This document shows positions 40,035-55,503 of a stretch of DNA of 64,000 bases, in pieces. Below the pieces are notes generated by a model. It was not told the origin of the DNA. It worked only from the letters and a program-made list of their open reading frames with translations, and did not search any database. Within the stretch, counting starts at the first letter, position 1; the number at the start of each line of letters is the position of its first letter. Both the position numbers and the translations under genes were made by a program. Origin of the DNA: Pseudomonas oryzagri (GTDB lineage: Bacteria; Pseudomonadota; Gammaproteobacteria; Pseudomonadales; Pseudomonadaceae). The stretch covers positions 62,001 through 126,000 of the forward strand of contig NZ_JAJHPU010000003.1 in assembly GCF_020831405.1 (NCBI RefSeq). Direction: 5' to 3'.

Positions 40035-40050
40035 TGTGGCGATCACGACA
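40035..40050 (+). promoter_or_regulatory. NifA-type activator site 2 upstream of FeSII gene
   Basis: TGTGGCGATCACGACA, a second exact TGT-N10-ACA, centre about 77 bases upstream of the predicted start. Between sites 1 and 2 a near match (TGT-N10-ACG) lies at 40013-40028. Confidence 0.65.
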
Positions 40051-40093
40051 AGTCGGCCCCCGGCTAGGGCTCATCGCTCAATCCCACTCTAAA

Positions 40094-40108
40094 GGTATGG
40101 TTATTGCA
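40094..40108 (+). promoter_or_regulatory. Sigma-54 (-24/-12) promoter motif of FeSII gene
   Basis: GGTATGGTTATTGCA gives GG-N10-GC with TTGCA; 9 of 12 informative positions match the -24/-12 consensus. The start of RNA would fall near 40119, 35 bases before the gene. Confidence 0.65.
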
Positions 40109-40153
40109 CCCGCTTCGGCCGCGGTACCCCCATAACCACAGAAGGGATTTCCC

Positions 40154-40522
40154 ATGGCCACCATCTATTTCTCCTCGCCTCTGATGCCCCACAACAAGAA
40201 AGTCGAAGCGGTTGCCGGCAGGCGCGACACCCTGCTCGGCGTCGCCCAGGAAAACCGCATCAAGATTCCGTTCGAATGCCAGGACGGCGAGTGCGGTTCC
40301 TGCCTGGTCAAGGTCACCCACCTCGATGGCGAGCGCATCAAGGGCGTGATGTTGACCGACAAGGAGAAGAACGTCCTCAAGTCCGTCGGCAAGCTGCCCA
40401 AGGGCGAGCTGGAGCGGGCTGAGGTCAGGGATCTGCCGCCGACCTGGCGGTTGGCCTGCCAGACCATAGTCACCGACGAGGACCTGCTGGTCGAGTTCAC
40501 CGGCGAGCCGGGCGGCGCCTGA
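40154..40522 (+). CDS. 2Fe-2S ferredoxin of the Shethna protein II (FeSII) type
   Basis: Ferredoxin of 122 residues. The cluster ligands are Cys42, Cys47, Cys50 ([11 protein letters not shown]) and Cys102 (LACQ). Start [16 protein letters not shown] and the end [11 protein letters not shown] match, as I recall them, the Azotobacter vinelandii FeSII protein, which in its oxidised form binds the two nitrogenase components into an inactive, oxygen-stable complex. The lysine pair 15-16, implicated in that protection, and the lysine-rich loop at 63-83 are present. AGAAGGGATTTCCC precedes the start. Upstream are two NifA-type sites and a sigma-54 motif, so it looks co-regulated with nitrogen fixation. 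A plain housekeeping ferredoxin is the alternative but fits the sequence less well. Confidence 0.9.
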   Translation: MATIYFSSPLMPHNKKVEAVAGRRDTLLGVAQENRIKIPFECQDGECGSCLVKVTHLDGERIKGVMLTDKEKNVLKSVGKLPKGELERAEVRDLPPTWRLACQTIVTDEDLLVEFTGEPGGA

Positions 40523-40543
40523 CCGCGCGGTCGTTATCCCAGG

Positions 40544-40566
40544 CCTCGTGGCGGGCGGCCACGAGG
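40544..40566. terminator. Hairpin between FeSII gene and mltF
   Basis: CCTCGTGGC / GCCACGAGG stem with a five-base loop in the gap of the two convergent genes; a second GC-rich stem (GCCCCGCC / GGCGGGGC) follows. No clear T-run. Confidence 0.45.
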
Positions 40567-40627
40567 TCTGTCCTGCGCCCCGCCGGCGCCTGCCGGGCGG
40601 GGCAACCGCTTCGGCGCTGCGCCGACC

Positions 40628-46285
<5,658 letters not shown>

Positions 46286-46365
46286 TCAGACGGTCAGCGG
46301 TTGTGGCAGGATAGCTGGCCAGAGGGCTATAGCTGCCGATCCACTTCTGCGTGCCGGAGACTTCG

Positions 46366-46683
46366 ATGTACAAGTTGTGTTTCTTCGTTCCCGAGACTCA
46401 TCTGGAGGCGGTGAAGACCGCCATTTTCGCCACCGGCGCCGGGCGCATCGGCGAGTACGACAGCTGCTGCTGGCAGACTCTCGGCGAGGGCCAGTTCCAT
46501 CCGCTGCCGGGCAGCCAGCCCTACGTCGGCGCCCAGGGCGAACTGGCGCGCGTGGCGGAGTGGAAGGTCGAGATGGTGGTGGCTGACGAGCTGATCCACT
46601 CGGCGGTCAAGGCGCTCAAGCAGAGCCATCCCTACGAGACGCCGGCCTTCGACGTCTGGCGGCTGTCGGACATGGTGTTCTGA
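46366..46683 (+). CDS. NIF3/YqfO-type small protein
   Basis: Protein of 105 residues corresponding to the CutA-like insert domain of NIF3/YqfO proteins (NGG1p-interacting factor 3): MYKLCFFVPETHLEAVKTAIFATGAGRIGEYDSCCW, then the GQFHPLPGSQPYVG segment and a C-terminal SHPYETPAFDVW strand. A free-standing version of this domain is common next to purL in Pseudomonas (from memory). Ligand and role unknown; the trimeric CutA-like fold suggests metal or small-molecule binding. Start 46366 follows CGGAGACTTCG. Confidence 0.88.
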   Translation: MYKLCFFVPETHLEAVKTAIFATGAGRIGEYDSCCWQTLGEGQFHPLPGSQPYVGAQGELARVAEWKVEMVVADELIHSAVKALKQSHPYETPAFDVWRLSDMVF

Positions 46684-46703
46684 GCCGCTGACCGGCGGAA
46701 ACG

Positions 46704-46738
46704 AAAAAGGCGCCGCATCGGTGGATGCGGCGCCTTTT
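46704..46738. terminator. Bidirectional terminator
   Basis: AAAAGGCGCCGCATC / GATGCGGCGCCTTTT, a perfect 15-base stem with a four-base loop between the convergent NIF3-like and L,D-transpeptidase genes. Confidence 0.92.
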
Positions 46739-46758
46739 GCTTGTCTGCGCTGGCGAGC

Positions 46759-47265
46759 TCAGGGGCGGATTTCGATCAGCGTGCCGTCCTTCACCAGGCT
46801 CCACACCTCCTGCATGTCGCGGTTGCGCATGGCGATGCAGCCCTCAGTCCAGTCGAGGGTGTGGAAGTACCACTCGGGATATTCCTCGTCCAGCGGCGTG
46901 CCGTGGATCATGATCATGTCGCCCGCCGGTAGGCCCTTTTCCTGGGCCAGGTGCTGGTCCCGCGCGTTGGGGTAGGAGATGTGCATGGACAGATTGTACT
47001 TGTCGCTGGGCTTGCGCCAGTCGATCCAGTAGAAGCCCTCCGGGGTGCGCCGGTCGCCCTGGTAGCGCTTGGGGCCGTTGGGCTGCTTGCCCAGCGAGAC
47101 GCGGTAGCTCCTGAGGATTTCGCCGCGGCTGAGCAGGTGCAGCTTGCGCTCGGACTTGAGCACCAGCACCTTGTCGACCTTCGAGGCGGTATCCAGAACC
47201 GGAGTGCTCATGGCTTGGCTCAAGGTGGCGAAGAGGGCACAGCAACAGACGATCAACCAGCGCAT
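46759..47265 (-). CDS. L,D-transpeptidase (YkuD domain)
   Basis: Periplasmic cysteine transpeptidase of 168 residues that links or modifies peptidoglycan peptides, or attaches lipoproteins. Signal peptide about 1-18 (MRWLIVCCCALFATLSQA). The YkuD domain runs from about 32 to 168 with the catalytic motif MIHGTP ... TEGCIAMRNRDM. I choose 47265 because GGA lies nine bases before it; an ATG at 47274 (three residues longer) has GGA directly against the start codon. It resembles the ErfK/YafK-like single-domain group. Divergent from the Nudix gene. Confidence 0.88.
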   Translation of the reverse strand: MRWLIVCCCALFATLSQAMSTPVLDTASKVDKVLVLKSERKLHLLSRGEILRSYRVSLGKQPNGPKRYQGDRRTPEGFYWIDWRKPSDKYNLSMHISYPNARDQHLAQEKGLPAGDMIMIHGTPLDEEYPEWYFHTLDWTEGCIAMRNRDMQEVWSLVKDGTLIEIRP

Positions 47266-47523
47266 GACAGGCATTCCAGTGCAAACCAGGTGGCCGTCAG
47301 CCCGGCGGCCGGTTGTTCATGCAGCGTGCCGCTGGGCTGAGGGTCACGCTGGTGCGGATTTCGGGCCGGAGCGACGGCCGGCAGTAAGTGTGCCGGGAAT
47401 TTTAAGCCAGCCGCGGGGTCGGGGGAAGGTCGGGGCGGCGAAAGGCGACGTCGCCGCCGGGACTTTGGCACCCCGACGGTTTCATGCCATGATTTGGTGA
47501 TAAATCCATGACGAGAACAGCCC

Positions 47524-48126
47524 ATGCTGGATGAGCTGCGCCAACGTGTGCAGGCCCACGGCCCCAGCCCCCTGCCCAGCGAACAGCGCTTCCCCGAAGC
47601 CGCGGTGCTGATGCCGATCACCCGCAGCGCGGAACCCCAGCTGGTGCTGACCCTGCGCGCCAGCGGGCTGTCCACGCATGGCGGCGAGGTGGCCTTTCCG
47701 GGGGGCAGGCGCGATCCGGAGGACCCGTCGCTGGTGATCACCGCCCTGCGCGAGGCGCACGAGGAGGTCGGCCTCACGCCCGGTATGGTCGAGGTGGTCG
47801 GCCCGCTGAGCACGCAGATCTCCCGCCATGGCATTCAGGTCACCCCCTACGTCGGCTTCATTCCCGACAGTGTCGAGTTCCAGGCCAACCGCGATGAGAT
47901 CGATGCGGTATTCAGCGTGCCGCTGGAATTCTTCCGCGAGGATCCGCGCGAGATCACCCACCGCATCGACTACCTCGGCTACAGCTGGTACGTGCCGAGC
48001 TATCGCTACGGCGGCTTCAAGATCTGGGGGTTGACCGCGATCATGATCGTCGAGCTGGTCAATCTGATCTACGACGCCGGCATCGAGCTGCGCGAGCCGC
48101 CGGCCCATTTCGTCCCTTACCGTTGA
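47524..48126 (+). CDS. Nudix hydrolase (CoA pyrophosphatase-like)
   Basis: Hydrolase of 200 residues. The Nudix box [16 protein letters not shown] then REAHEEVGL (residues 60-84) is complete, and the [13 protein letters not shown] upstream motif (49-61) is the signature of the CoA-pyrophosphatase (NudL/UPF0035) group. It would split CoA or oxidised CoA into 3',5'-ADP and phosphopantetheine. Start has no strong ribosome site. The 258 bases before it hold the two divergent promoters; a CATGAT at about 47487 is the only -10 candidate. Overlaps nothing; the carbonic anhydrase gene follows after 20 bases. Confidence 0.9.
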   Translation: MLDELRQRVQAHGPSPLPSEQRFPEAAVLMPITRSAEPQLVLTLRASGLSTHGGEVAFPGGRRDPEDPSLVITALREAHEEVGLTPGMVEVVGPLSTQISRHGIQVTPYVGFIPDSVEFQANRDEIDAVFSVPLEFFREDPREITHRIDYLGYSWYVPSYRYGGFKIWGLTAIMIVELVNLIYDAGIELREPPAHFVPYR

Positions 48127-48146
48127 GCGTGCCAAGGAGCCTGCCG

Positions 48147-48671
48147 ATGAAGTACCGCCTGGGCGATGCCCGTGTCGAAACCCATCCCGACAGCTGGGTG
48201 GCCCCCGGCGCCAGCCTGATCGGCAAGGTGCGCCTGGACGCCGATGCCAGCGTGTGGTTCGGCGCCGTGCTGCGTGGCGACAACGAGCTGATCCACGTCG
48301 GCGAGGGCAGCAATGTGCAGGACGGCAGCGTGCTGCACACCGACATGGGCTGGCCCCTGACCATCGGCAAGGGCGTGACCATCGGCCACAAGGTCACCCT
48401 GCACGGCTGCACCATCGGCGACCACAGCCTGGTCGGTATCGGCGCGGTGGTGCTCAACGGCGCGAAGATCGGCAAGCACTGTCTGATCGGCGCCGGTGCG
48501 CTGGTCCCGGAAGGCCGCGAGATTCCCGACGGCAGCCTGGTGATGGGCGTGCCCGGCAAGGTGGTGCGCCAGCTCAGCGAGGAGCAGATCCGCGGCCTGC
48601 AGAACAATGCCGCCCACTACGTCGACAACGCCCGCCGCTACGCCCGCGAGCTCGCCGAGCAGGCCGACTGA
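48147..48671 (+). CDS. Gamma-carbonic anhydrase family protein
   Basis: Left-handed beta-helix (hexapeptide repeat) protein of 174 residues of the YrdA/PaaY/gamma-CA group. Repeats run from about 15 to 140 ([63 protein letters not shown]), with zinc histidines expected in HTD, IGHK and LHGC. The C-terminal helix ([24 protein letters not shown]) packs on the trimer. Start 48147 follows AAGGAG. The stop shares one base with the next gene. Confidence 0.92.
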   Translation: MKYRLGDARVETHPDSWVAPGASLIGKVRLDADASVWFGAVLRGDNELIHVGEGSNVQDGSVLHTDMGWPLTIGKGVTIGHKVTLHGCTIGDHSLVGIGAVVLNGAKIGKHCLIGAGALVPEGREIPDGSLVMGVPGKVVRQLSEEQIRGLQNNAAHYVDNARRYARELAEQAD

Positions 48672-48868
48672 TGGTCGAGCAGGAAAAGCCGGTCGCCTCG
48701 CCCTGCGTCTATGTCTGCGCGCTGAACGACGACGACATCTGTGTCGGTTGCCACCGCAGCGGCGCGGAAATCACCCGCTGGGGCCGCATGGACAACGCCG
48801 AGCGCCGCGCCGTGCTCGAGCGCTGTCGCGAGCGCGCCCTGGCCGCAGGACTGTTGAACCCCCTCTGA
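48671..48868 (+). CDS. DUF1289 family small cysteine protein
   Basis: Protein of 65 residues with the DUF1289 cysteine pattern [20 protein letters not shown], four Cys likely to bind a metal or Fe-S cluster, followed by an EI..W..M...ER helix. Function unknown. Its ATG overlaps the previous stop by one base, so it is coupled to the carbonic anhydrase gene; purT follows 10 bases later. Confidence 0.9.
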   Translation: MVEQEKPVASPCVYVCALNDDDICVGCHRSGAEITRWGRMDNAERRAVLERCRERALAAGLLNPL

Positions 48869-48878
48869 GGAACCTTCC

Positions 48879-50060
<1,182 letters not shown>

Positions 50061-50079
50061 GGGTCGGCATGCGCCAGGC

Positions 50080-50112
50080 AAAGGCCGGTACCCGCCAGGG
50101 GGCCGGCCTTTT
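50080..50112. terminator. Terminator after purT
   Basis: AAAGGCCGG / CCGGCCTTTT stem, between convergent purT and the CorC-like gene. Confidence 0.85.
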
Positions 50113-50133
50113 CATTTCCGGCTGCGCGGGCGC

Positions 50134-50991
50134 TCAGCGCGGCCCGCTTGCGCGGGGCTCGCTGCGCCAGATGCGCACGCTCTTCACCCGGTTGTCCGCC
50201 GCCTCGCGGATTTCCAGGCGGTAGGGGCCGATCTTCAGGCACACGCTGCTGTCGGGGATGTGCTCGAGCGCCTCGGTGACCAGGCCGCCGATGGTGCGCG
50301 GGCCGTCGCTGGGCAGGTGCCAGGCGAGTTCGCGGTTGACCTCGCGGATGCTGGCGCTGCCGTCGATCAGGTAGCTGCCGTCCTCCTGCGGGTGGATTTC
50401 CGGCTCGCGCAGCCCCGGCTGGGTGGTGAACTCGCCGACGATCTCCTCGAGGATGTCCTCCAGGGTGACCAGGCCGATCACCTCGCCGTACTCGTCGACC
50501 ACCAGGGCCATGCGCCGCTGGCACTGCTGGAAGTTGAGCAGCTGGGTCGACAGCGGGGTGTTTTCCGGTACGAAGTACGGCTCCACACAGGCGCCGCGCA
50601 GCGTCTCCACGGTCAGCGGACTGTGGGTCAGCAGGCGGGCGATGCGCCGCATGTGCACCACGCCCTCGACCTGGTTGAGATCGTGGCGGTACACCGGCAG
50701 GCGGGTATGCGGGGTGCTGCGCAACTGGCTGACGATCTGCTCGAGGGTGTTCTCGAGGTCGATGCCGAGCACTTCGCTACGCGGCACCATGATGTCGTTG
50801 ACGGTGATCTTGTCCAGCTCGAGGATGCCCTGCAGCATCTCCTCGCGGCGCTGCGGCTGGCCGGGATCGGCCTCGACCGCGACGTGCGTACGCTGTTCGG
50901 CCGTGCCGCGCTGCGCGCGCGGCGGGGTGGCCGGGAAAGGACTCAGTAGCCGCCACAGGCGGCGTAGCAGACCGGGCTGGTCGTCGTCCAC
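50134..50991 (-). CDS. CBS-domain CorC/HlyC-type protein without DUF21 membrane domain
   Basis: Protein of 285 residues: a short N-terminal region, a CBS-domain pair (about 55-195: ITVNDIMVPRSEVLGIDL ... MALVVDEYGEVIGLVTLEDILEEIVGE) and a CorC_HlyC domain (about 205-285: DGSYLIDGSASIREVNREL). Such proteins influence Mg/Co efflux. Most relatives with this core carry an N-terminal DUF21 membrane domain; here only about 50 non-hydrophobic residues precede the CBS pair, and the CcsA-like gene ends 16 bases upstream, so there is no room for it. It is either a soluble CorC type or a truncated CNNM type. GTG start, weak ribosome site. Confidence 0.85.
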   Translation of the reverse strand: MDDDQPGLLRRLWRLLSPFPATPPRAQRGTAEQRTHVAVEADPGQPQRREEMLQGILELDKITVNDIMVPRSEVLGIDLENTLEQIVSQLRSTPHTRLPVYRHDLNQVEGVVHMRRIARLLTHSPLTVETLRGACVEPYFVPENTPLSTQLLNFQQCQRRMALVVDEYGEVIGLVTLEDILEEIVGEFTTQPGLREPEIHPQEDGSYLIDGSASIREVNRELAWHLPSDGPRTIGGLVTEALEHIPDSSVCLKIGPYRLEIREAADNRVKSVRIWRSEPRASGPR

Positions 50992-51007
50992 GGCGTCGGC
51001 ATCCGAC

Positions 51008-51805
51008 TCAGATGTGCAGGATGAATTCGCGGACCAGCTTGCTGCCGAAGTAGGCCAGCATCAGCAGCAGGAAGCCTGCCAGGGTCCAGCGGATCGCCTT
51101 GCCGCCGCGCCAGCCGAGCTGGTGGCGGCCCCACAGCAGCACGCCGAACACTACCCAGGCCAGACAGGCGAGCAGGGTCTTGTGCACCAGGTGCTGGGCG
51201 AACAGGTCGTCGAGGAACAGCCAGCCGGACAGCAGCGACAGCGACAGCAGGCTCCAGCCGCCCCACAGGAAGCCGAACAGCAGGCTCTCCATGGTCTGCA
51301 GCGGCGGGAAGTTGCGGATGATGCCCGACGGGTGCTTGTGCTTGAGCTGATGGTTCTGCAGCAGCAGGAGCAGGGACTGCAGCACGGCGATGGTCAGCAG
51401 GCCGTAGGCGAGGATCGACAGCAGGATATGGGCGAGGATGCCCGGCTCCTCGACGATCGGTCGCGTGGTGCCGCCCGGCAGCAGGGCCAGCAGGGTGGTC
51501 AGGCTGCCCAGCGGGAACAGCAGGACCAGCAGGTTCTCCACCGGGATGCGCAGGCTGGCCAGCAGGGTCAGGGTGATCACCGCGGCGGTCACCAGGCTGG
51601 AGGCGTTGAAGAAGTCGAGTCGCAGCGCGCCGTTGTCCAGCAACAGCAGGCGCAGGCCGATGACGTGGGCCAGCAGGGCCAGGGCGCCGAGAAGGACGAG
51701 CAGGCGCTTGTCCGGAAACGCGCGACGGGAAAGCAGCAGGGCCTGGTAGATGGTCGCGCCGGCATACAGGCCGGCCGCCGCCAGGCTGGGCAGCAAAGGC
51801 GTCAT
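51008..51805 (-). CDS. CcsA/YpjD-type inner-membrane protein
   Basis: Membrane protein of 265 residues with eight or so hydrophobic segments and the cytochrome c assembly (CcsA/ResC-like) domain: a GILAHILLSILAYGLLTIAVLQ helix and a C-terminal LVHKTLLACLAWVVFGVLLWGRHQLGWRG with the conserved His and Gly-Arg. The WWD-type tryptophan motif is not clear, as in the YpjD group. Found divergent from ffh in pseudomonads; a role in cytochrome or haem handling is a guess. Start 51805 (MTPLLPSLAAAG) follows AAGGACTT. Confidence 0.88.
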   Translation of the reverse strand: MTPLLPSLAAAGLYAGATIYQALLLSRRAFPDKRLLVLLGALALLAHVIGLRLLLLDNGALRLDFFNASSLVTAAVITLTLLASLRIPVENLLVLLFPLGSLTTLLALLPGGTTRPIVEEPGILAHILLSILAYGLLTIAVLQSLLLLLQNHQLKHKHPSGIIRNFPPLQTMESLLFGFLWGGWSLLSLSLLSGWLFLDDLFAQHLVHKTLLACLAWVVFGVLLWGRHQLGWRGGKAIRWTLAGFLLLMLAYFGSKLVREFILHI

Positions 51806-51902
51806 AAGTCCTTGTGGGGAAAGCCTCGAAGTCGCCGAGTTTGGCACAGACCGGCTATCCACGAAAGCCTGGGGGGCGGTGTCGGCGCGCGGAGCACTCG
51901 GC

Positions 51903-51908
51903 TATAAT
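51903..51908 (+). promoter_or_regulatory. ffh -10 element
   Basis: Perfect TATAAT 41 bases before the ffh start in the 143-base divergent gap; the -35 region 17 bases upstream (TGTCGG) is weak. Confidence 0.55.
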
Positions 51909-51948
51909 CCGCGACTTGCCGCAAGCTCCCTCTTTCAAAGGAACGTGC

Positions 51949-53322
51949 ATGTTCGAGAATTTGACCGACCGTCTGTCGCAGACGCTGCGCAACGTCACCG
52001 GGCGCGCCAAGCTGACCGAGGACAACATCAAGGACACCCTGCGCGAAGTGCGCATGGCGCTGCTCGAGGCCGACGTCGCGCTGCCGGTGGTCAAGGACTT
52101 CGTCAACAAGGTCAAGGAACGTGCGGTCGGCACCGAAGTGTCGAAGAGTCTGACCCCGGGGCAGGCGTTCGTGAAGATCGTCCGCGCCGAGCTGGAAGCG
52201 CTGATGGGCGCGGCCAACGAGGACCTGGCGCTGAACGCCGCGCCGCCGGCGGTAATCCTGATGGCCGGCCTGCAGGGCGCGGGCAAGACCACCACGGTCG
52301 GCAAGCTGGCGCGCTTCCTAAGGGAGCGCAAGAAGAAGTCGGTGCTGGTGGTGTCCGCCGACGTCTACCGCCCGGCGGCGATCAAGCAGCTGGAGACCCT
52401 GGCGGGCGAGGTGGGCGTCACCTTCTTCCCCTCGGATCTGAGCCAGCAGCCGGTGGCCATCGCGCGTGCCGCCATCGCCGAGGCCAAGCTCAAGTTCATC
52501 GACGTGGTGATCGTCGACACCGCCGGCCGTCTGCACGTCGATGCCGAGATGATGGAGGAGATCAAGCAGGTCCACGCCGCGATCAACCCCGTCGAGACGC
52601 TGTTCGTAGTCGACGCCATGACCGGCCAGGACGCCGCCAACACCGCCAAGGCCTTCAACGACGCCCTGCCGCTGACCGGCGTGGTGCTGACCAAGGTCGA
52701 CGGCGACGCGCGCGGCGGCGCCGCGCTGTCGGTGCGCGCCATCACCGGCAAGCCAATCAAGTTCCTCGGCATGGGCGAGAAGAGCGAGGCGCTCGATCCG
52801 TTCCATCCCGACCGCGTGGCCTCGCGCATCCTCGGCATGGGTGACGTGCTCAGCCTGATCGAGCAGGCCGAGCAGAACATGGACCGCGAGAAGGCGGCCA
52901 AGCTCACCCAGAAGCTGAAGAAGGGCAAGGGCTTCGATCTCGAGGACTTCCGCGACCAGCTGCAGCAGATGAAGAACATGGGCGGCCTCGGCAGCCTGAT
53001 GGACAAGCTGCCGATGCTGGGCGGCGTCAATCTCAGCCAGATGGGCGGCGTGCAGAACGTCGCCGAGAAGCAGTTCCGGCAGATGGAGGCGATCATCAAC
53101 TCGATGACCCCCGCCGAGCGCCGCGACCCGGAAATGATCAGCGGCTCGCGCAAGCGCCGCATCGCGCTGGGTTCCGGCACCCAGGTGCAGGATGTCGGCC
53201 GCCTGATCAAGCAGCACAAGCAGATGCAGAAGATGATGAAGAAGGTCACCGCCAAGGGCGGCATGGCCAAGATGATGCGCGGCATGAGCAGCCTCATGCC
53301 GGGCGGCATGCCGAAGATGTGA
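51949..53322 (+). CDS. ffh: Signal recognition particle protein Ffh
   Basis: SRP54-type GTPase that targets ribosomes making membrane proteins to FtsY. The 457-residue protein has the N domain (1-90), the G domain with GLQGAGKTTT (107-116), DTAGRLHVD, and TKVDGDARGG, and the Met-rich M domain (about 300-457) with the RNA-binding SGSRKRRIALGSGT stretch. AAAGGAACGTGC precedes the start. Divergent from the CcsA-like gene and upstream of the rpsP operon, as in many proteobacteria. Confidence 0.97.
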   Translation: MFENLTDRLSQTLRNVTGRAKLTEDNIKDTLREVRMALLEADVALPVVKDFVNKVKERAVGTEVSKSLTPGQAFVKIVRAELEALMGAANEDLALNAAPPAVILMAGLQGAGKTTTVGKLARFLRERKKKSVLVVSADVYRPAAIKQLETLAGEVGVTFFPSDLSQQPVAIARAAIAEAKLKFIDVVIVDTAGRLHVDAEMMEEIKQVHAAINPVETLFVVDAMTGQDAANTAKAFNDALPLTGVVLTKVDGDARGGAALSVRAITGKPIKFLGMGEKSEALDPFHPDRVASRILGMGDVLSLIEQAEQNMDREKAAKLTQKLKKGKGFDLEDFRDQLQQMKNMGGLGSLMDKLPMLGGVNLSQMGGVQNVAEKQFRQMEAIINSMTPAERRDPEMISGSRKRRIALGSGTQVQDVGRLIKQHKQMQKMMKKVTAKGGMAKMMRGMSSLMPGGMPKM

Positions 53323-53450
53323 GAATCCGGCGCGCGGCGGTGCACTGGGGGCCGCCGCGTGCCGTCGCCCGCTTCCGGCGGGCAGTAAGCGGGGATGACT
53401 GCGGAGTGCGAATGGACCGTGGCGGCGCGAGCCGGCGCGGAAAAAGACAT

Positions 53451-53478
53451 TTGCAAAACCGCGGATAATCCTTAAAAT
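53451..53478 (+). promoter_or_regulatory. rpsP operon promoter
   Basis: TTGCAA (53451-53456) and TAAAAT (53473-53478) with a 16-base spacer; a GC-rich GCGGCCTTTCGGGCCGTGGGC discriminator and leader follow, 73 bases before rpsP. The remainder of the ffh-rpsP gap shows nothing further. Confidence 0.7.
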
Positions 53479-53551
53479 GTGCGGCCTTTCGGGCCGTGGG
53501 CCCTAGTGTGCATACAGCTTTTGCAAGCACCTACTACAGGAACGAAGTTCA

Positions 53552-53797
53552 ATGGTAACCATCCGTCTTGCTCGTGGCGGCTCCAAGAAGCGCCCTTTCT
53601 ACCACCTGACCGTGACCAACAGCCGCTCCGCCCGTGACGGCCGTTTCGTCGAGCGCATCGGTTTCTTCAATCCGGTCGCCACTGGTGGTGAAGTGCGTCT
53701 CTCCGTGAACGCCGAGCGTGCCCAGTACTGGCTGAGCCAGGGCGCCCAGCCGTCCGAGCGCGCTGCCCAACTGCTCAAGGAAGCGGCGCAAGCCTGA
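53552..53797 (+). CDS. rpsP: 30S ribosomal protein S16
   Basis: Ribosomal protein of 81 residues ([30 protein letters not shown]..., full family length) needed for 30S assembly. It is the first gene of the conserved rpsP-rimM-trmD-rplS operon, and has its own promoter and an ACAGGAACGAAG ribosome site. The N-terminal MVTIRLxRxGxKxxPFY motif is diagnostic. Confidence 0.97.
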   Translation: MVTIRLARGGSKKRPFYHLTVTNSRSARDGRFVERIGFFNPVATGGEVRLSVNAERAQYWLSQGAQPSERAAQLLKEAAQA

Positions 53798-53807
53798 GTC
53801 CTTGATC

Positions 53808-54344
53808 ATGCAACATTCGCCGGCACCCGCCGAGGATCTGGTCGTTCTCGGCAAAATATTTTCGGTGCATGGCATCCGCGGGGAAGTGAAGGTCTACTCC
53901 TACACCGATCCGCTGGATAACCTGCTGGATTACCGCCACTGGACGCTCACGCGCGATGGCGAGGTTCGTCAGGTCGAACTGGCAAGCGGGCGCCTGCAAG
54001 GCAAGGCGCTGACCGTCAAGATCAAGGGACTCGACGATCGCGACGTGGCCCGCGGCTATGCCGGATTCCTCATCTGTGTTCCGCGCAGTCAACTGCCGGC
54101 ACTGCAGGATGACGAATACTACTGGTATCAGCTGGAAGGTCTGAAGGTCATCAACCAGGACGAGCAACTGCTCGGTCGGGTCGATCACTTGCTGGAAACC
54201 GGCGCCAATGATGTGCTGGTGGTGAAGCCCTGCGCGGGGAGCGTGGACGATCGCGAGCGCCTGTTGCCCTATACGGAGCAATGCGTGCAGAAGATCGATC
54301 TGCCTGCCGGCGAGATGCGGGTGGACTGGGATGCGGATTTCTGA
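53808..54344 (+). CDS. rimM: 16S rRNA processing protein RimM
   Basis: Assembly factor of 178 residues binding S19 and the 30S head. The N-terminal beta barrel (LGKIFSVHGIRGEVKVYSYTDP) and C-terminal PRC-barrel-like domain (YYWYQLEGLKV, LLETGANDVLVV, RLLPYTEQCVQKID) are both present. ATG 53808 starts eleven residues before the conserved LVVLGKI; a TTG at 53802 adds two residues. Ten bases after rpsP and three before trmD. Confidence 0.95.
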   Translation: MQHSPAPAEDLVVLGKIFSVHGIRGEVKVYSYTDPLDNLLDYRHWTLTRDGEVRQVELASGRLQGKALTVKIKGLDDRDVARGYAGFLICVPRSQLPALQDDEYYWYQLEGLKVINQDEQLLGRVDHLLETGANDVLVVKPCAGSVDDRERLLPYTEQCVQKIDLPAGEMRVDWDADF

Positions 54345-54347
54345 CCC

Positions 54348-55091
54348 ATGCGGGTAGACGTTCTCAGCCTGTTCCCCGAGATGTTCGGCGCCATCAGCGA
54401 GTACGGCATCACCAGCCGCGCGGTGAAGCAGGGACTCCTGCAACTGCACTGCTGGAATCCGCGGGACTACACCGAGGACCGCCACCAGACGGTGGACGAC
54501 CGGCCCTTCGGCGGTGGACCGGGGATGGTGATGAAGATCAAGCCGCTGGAGCTGGCCCTGGCATCCGCCAAGGCGGCCACGGGCGGAGTGGCGAAGGTGA
54601 TCTACCTGTCGCCGCAGGGACGACGTCTTGACCAGGCGGCGGTCCGCGAACTGGCGAACGAGGAGCGGTTGATCCTTATCGCCGGGCGTTACGAAGGCAT
54701 CGACGAGCGTTTCATCGAGACGCACGTGGATGAGGAATGGTCGATTGGCGATTATGTCCTGTCCGGCGGTGAGCTGCCGGCCATGGTGCTGATCGATGCG
54801 GTTACGCGGTTGCTGCCCGGAGCATTGGGGCATGCAGATTCCGCCGAGGAGGACTCGTTCACGGACGGCCTGCTCGATTGCCCGCACTACACCCGACCCG
54901 AGGTGTACGAGGGCAAAAGTGTTCCGCCGGTGCTGCTCAGCGGCAACCACGAACACATCCGGCGCTGGCGTTTGCAGCAATCCCTGGGACGTACCTGGGA
55001 ACGACGTGCCGATCTTCTGGATAGTCGCTCGCTTTCTGGAGAAGAGAAAAAGCTGCTGGAGGAGTACATCCGCCAGCGGAACGATAGTTAA
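54348..55091 (+). CDS. trmD: tRNA (guanine-N1-)-methyltransferase
   Basis: SPOUT methyltransferase of 247 residues making m1G37 in tRNAs read by CNN codons, which prevents +1 frameshifting. The trefoil-knot SAM site is seen in [25 protein letters not shown] and [16 protein letters not shown]. The start [13 protein letters not shown] is the family N-terminus. Operon partner of rimM and rplS. Confidence 0.97.
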   Translation: MRVDVLSLFPEMFGAISEYGITSRAVKQGLLQLHCWNPRDYTEDRHQTVDDRPFGGGPGMVMKIKPLELALASAKAATGGVAKVIYLSPQGRRLDQAAVRELANEERLILIAGRYEGIDERFIETHVDEEWSIGDYVLSGGELPAMVLIDAVTRLLPGALGHADSAEEDSFTDGLLDCPHYTRPEVYEGKSVPPVLLSGNHEHIRRWRLQQSLGRTWERRADLLDSRSLSGEEKKLLEEYIRQRNDS

Positions 55092-55133
55092 CGTATCGAT
55101 GGCAAGTCCCGCGACTTGTCTGTGGAGCACAGC

Positions 55134-55490
55134 ATGAGCAACAAGAACCTGATCATTCAGCAGATCGAAGCTGAACAGATGACCAAAGAGATCCCGGCCT
55201 TCGCCCCCGGCGACACCGTGATCGTTCAAGTGAAAGTGAAGGAAGGCGACCGTCAGCGTCTGCAGGCCTTCGAAGGCGTGGTGATCGGCAAGCGTAGCCG
55301 CGGCCTGAACAGCGCCTTCACCGTGCGCAAGATCTCCAACGGCGTGGGCGTGGAACGTACCTTCCAGACCTACAGCCCGCTGGTCGACAGCATCAGCGTC
55401 AAGCGCCGCGGCGACGTGCGCAAGGCCAAGCTGTACTACCTCCGCGCGCTGTCCGGCAAGGCCGCCCGCATCAAGGAGAAGCTGGTCTAA
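55134..55490 (+). CDS. rplS: 50S ribosomal protein L19
   Basis: Ribosomal protein of 118 residues at the 30S-50S interface ([12 protein letters not shown] start, [36 protein letters not shown] end). TGGAGCACAGC precedes ATG 55134. Last gene of the rpsP operon; a strong terminator follows. Confidence 0.97.
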   Translation: MSNKNLIIQQIEAEQMTKEIPAFAPGDTVIVQVKVKEGDRQRLQAFEGVVIGKRSRGLNSAFTVRKISNGVGVERTFQTYSPLVDSISVKRRGDVRKAKLYYLRALSGKAARIKEKLV

Positions 55491-55503
55491 GACCTGCTTC
55501 CCT

